From positions 1 to 6,680 of the forward strand of contig CAIMNF010000326.1 of the NCBI GenBank assembly GCA_903842755.1: 6,680 bases of DNA. The letters are read 5' to 3'. Numbering within the stretch: position 1 is the first letter of the stretch; each line of letters starts with the position of its first letter. Shown in pieces: positions 5,682-6,680 of this stretch. The notes beneath the pieces were generated by a model that was not told the DNA's origin, searched no databases, and was given only the letters and a program-made list of their open reading frames with translations. This DNA comes from Oligoflexia bacterium (GTDB lineage: Bacteria; Bdellovibrionota; UBA1018; CAIMNF01). Position numbers and translations under genes: made by a program.

Positions 5682-6593
5682 CTATGTTCGCCCCACCTTT
5701 GGGGGTGAGGTAAGCGCCTGGGGCTTGAGGAGACCCTTTTTCAGTTTCACCTGAGCGTCTGATTCACGCAAATAACGAGGAAAAACCTGTGCGGACGGAC
5801 AAGCGAGCCCACTTTGAATGGCTTCGGCCCCGAGAGCAACTAAGGACCGAACCTCCGCTTGATGAATGAAATAATTCTTAGGCAACCACCGCCGCTCTGC
5901 GGGTAAAGCCTTAAATAAATCCGGATACCGCTCAACCGATTGCCCCACCGCAAGCCAAGACACGGACCGATCCTCACCCGCTAAATATTTATTTGCCTCT
6001 ACAAAAACTTGTTCAGGCGGAATTGCTTGCTCCGAAACGTCTGCCGCCCACCGATGTCCTCGCTCACTCGCTAAGCCACTCTCCCTCTGTACAACACAAC
6101 CATAAACCGCTTCAGCGGGCCCCATTAACGTAAACCATTCGCCCTTCGTTGCGTCCACGCACCCTAGAATTAATGTTCTATTCCTTAAAATTTTCTCTTC
6201 ATTAGTGATCGCAGGAGCACCATTCAAAACCATTGCCGCCGCCGGACGGGCAAGCACCGCAAGACTGGATACTGGATATAAGGGAATATTGAGCCGCATG
6301 CCTAATATTTTTGCGGTCGTAAGCCCTATTCTAAGGCCCGTAAACGATCCCGGTCCGATTCCGACCACGATTCCAGCAAGTTCACCCAAACTCCAGCCTG
6401 CGCTTTCAAGCATTAGGTCGATCGTCCACAAGAGGCGCTCTGAATGTTTTGCTGCGTCTAAACTCAGGGACCACTCGCTCACCAGCTTAACCAAACCGTC
6501 CGGGGCAACTTCAAAGGCTGCAATGATTCCTGTAGGAGTAGACGTATCCCACGCTAAATAACGAAAAGACGCCTTGTTATTGTTCGTTGTCAT
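5682..6593 (-). CDS. tsaB: tRNA threonylcarbamoyladenosine biosynthesis protein TsaB
   Basis: TsaB is the inactive-kinase-fold partner of TsaD and, with TsaE, helps transfer threonylcarbamoyl to A37 of ANN-decoding tRNAs (t6A). The N-terminus has the ASKHA phosphate-loop pattern LAWDTSTPTG (13-22), and the family signature GIGPGSFTGLRIGLTTAK lies at 78-95, used in the TsaD interface. Further landmarks are AKHSERLL (48-55), VDATKGEWF (146-154) and the C-terminal PRYLRESDAQ (272-281). At 303 residues it is longer than E. coli TsaB (about 230), the extra length being in the second lobe (about 155-245) and tail. TsaD is longer and carries metal-binding histidines not seen here. The ATG at 6593 has AAAGGA at 6598-6603. 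It is the first complete gene of the operon and is followed after 19 bp by the glycosyltransferase. Confidence 0.94.
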   Translation of the reverse strand: MTTNNNKASFRYLAWDTSTPTGIIAAFEVAPDGLVKLVSEWSLSLDAAKHSERLLWTIDLMLESAGWSLGELAGIVVGIGPGSFTGLRIGLTTAKILGMRLNIPLYPVSSLAVLARPAAAMVLNGAPAITNEEKILRNRTLILGCVDATKGEWFTLMGPAEAVYGCVVQRESGLASERGHRWAADVSEQAIPPEQVFVEANKYLAGEDRSVSWLAVGQSVERYPDLFKALPAERRWLPKNYFIHQAEVRSLVALGAEAIQSGLACPSAQVFPRYLRESDAQVKLKKGLLKPQALTSPPKVGRT

Positions 6594-6597
6594 GGGT

Positions 6598-6603
6598 TCC
6601 TTT
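6598..6603 (-). promoter_or_regulatory. Shine-Dalgarno of tsaB
   Basis: AAAGGA on the minus strand, four bases before ATG 6593, confirms the tsaB start. It is one of the clearest ribosome sites in the window; truA and tig lack one. Confidence 0.75.
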
Positions 6604-6614
6604 AAAACATTAAA

Positions 6615-6642
6615 TCAAAAAGAGTCAGCCAAAAAGAATCAG
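6615..6642 (-). repeat. Imperfect 14-bp tandem direct repeat upstream of tsaB
   Basis: On the plus strand two adjacent 14-mers, TCAAAAAGAGTCAG and CCAAAAAGAATCAG, match at 12 of 14 positions; a third, weak copy (8 of 14) abuts at 6643-6656 inside the upstream gene's tail. On the minus strand they read as CTGA followed by T-rich tracts. No inverted repeat is present, so this is not a hairpin terminator. The role is unknown. Confidence 0.55.
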
Positions 6643-6680
6643 TTAAAAATCGGCAGTCGCGCAATGTCATTCTTCATGAC
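6639..6680 (-). CDS. C-terminal tail of an upstream gene, possibly site-2 protease RseP
   Basis: Thirteen codons and a TGA are visible (residues V-M-K-N-D-I-A-R-L-P-I-F-N). The frame is open to the window edge. The NDIARL pattern resembles the end of RseP-family intramembrane zinc proteases, which commonly finish with a final helix followed by NDxxRL. RseP would fit the envelope-linked setting. With so few residues this is a suggestion only; the stop could also be a chance frame. The gap to tsaB is 45 bp (6594-6638), which suggests co-transcription. Confidence 0.4.
   Translation of the reverse strand, partial: VMKNDIARLPIFN

Noticed and set aside
6205..6561. Plus-strand open frame of 118 codons
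   Set aside because: It is antisense to the conserved N-terminal signature of tsaB.
6594..6642. Rho-independent terminator before tsaB
   Set aside because: T tracts are present on the coding strand but no GC-rich inverted repeat precedes them; the structure is a direct repeat.

Overview
The window is a compact run of genes all read on the minus strand. It looks like a piece of a Gram-negative chromosome, most plausibly a Bdellovibrionota or deltaproteobacterial-type organism. The evidence is an envelope protein with a CFI-box (CYIATAAY), a sorting domain common in those groups, combined with an outer-membrane beta-barrel that ends in an aromatic residue. This placement is inference; no marker gene for taxonomy is present.

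In the direction of transcription (right to left) the order is: the last 13 codons of an upstream gene, possibly rseP (6639-6680); tsaB (5682-6593); a family 2 glycosyltransferase (4808-5662); pssA (4015-4767); an 841-residue secreted CFI-box/beta-barrel protein (1506-4031); truA (675-1502); and the N-terminal 230 codons of tig, cut by the window edge (1-691). Gaps between genes are 45 bp or less. Two junctions overlap by 17 bp (pssA with the large envelope gene, truA with tig). No terminator-like hairpin was noticed between genes, so the block reads as one operon. No plus-strand gene, RNA gene, insertion sequence or CRISPR array is supported, and no gene-free stretch exceeds 300 bases.

The operon mixes two tRNA-modification enzymes (TsaB for t6A37, TruA for pseudouridine 38-40), a phospholipid head-group enzyme (PssA), a glycosyltransferase, a ribosome-bound chaperone (trigger factor) and one unusual envelope protein. 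This resembles a growth-linked housekeeping operon with envelope genes inserted.

The most interesting object is the large envelope protein. It has an N-terminal signal peptide, a Ser/Thr-rich exported region with an Fn3-like part, a CFI-box followed by a membrane segment and basic cluster, then a second signal-peptide-like segment, four short Tyr-containing repeats and a C-terminal outer-membrane barrel. It reads like two exported proteins fused in frame, with a 10-A homopolymer just before the barrel that could allow slippage.
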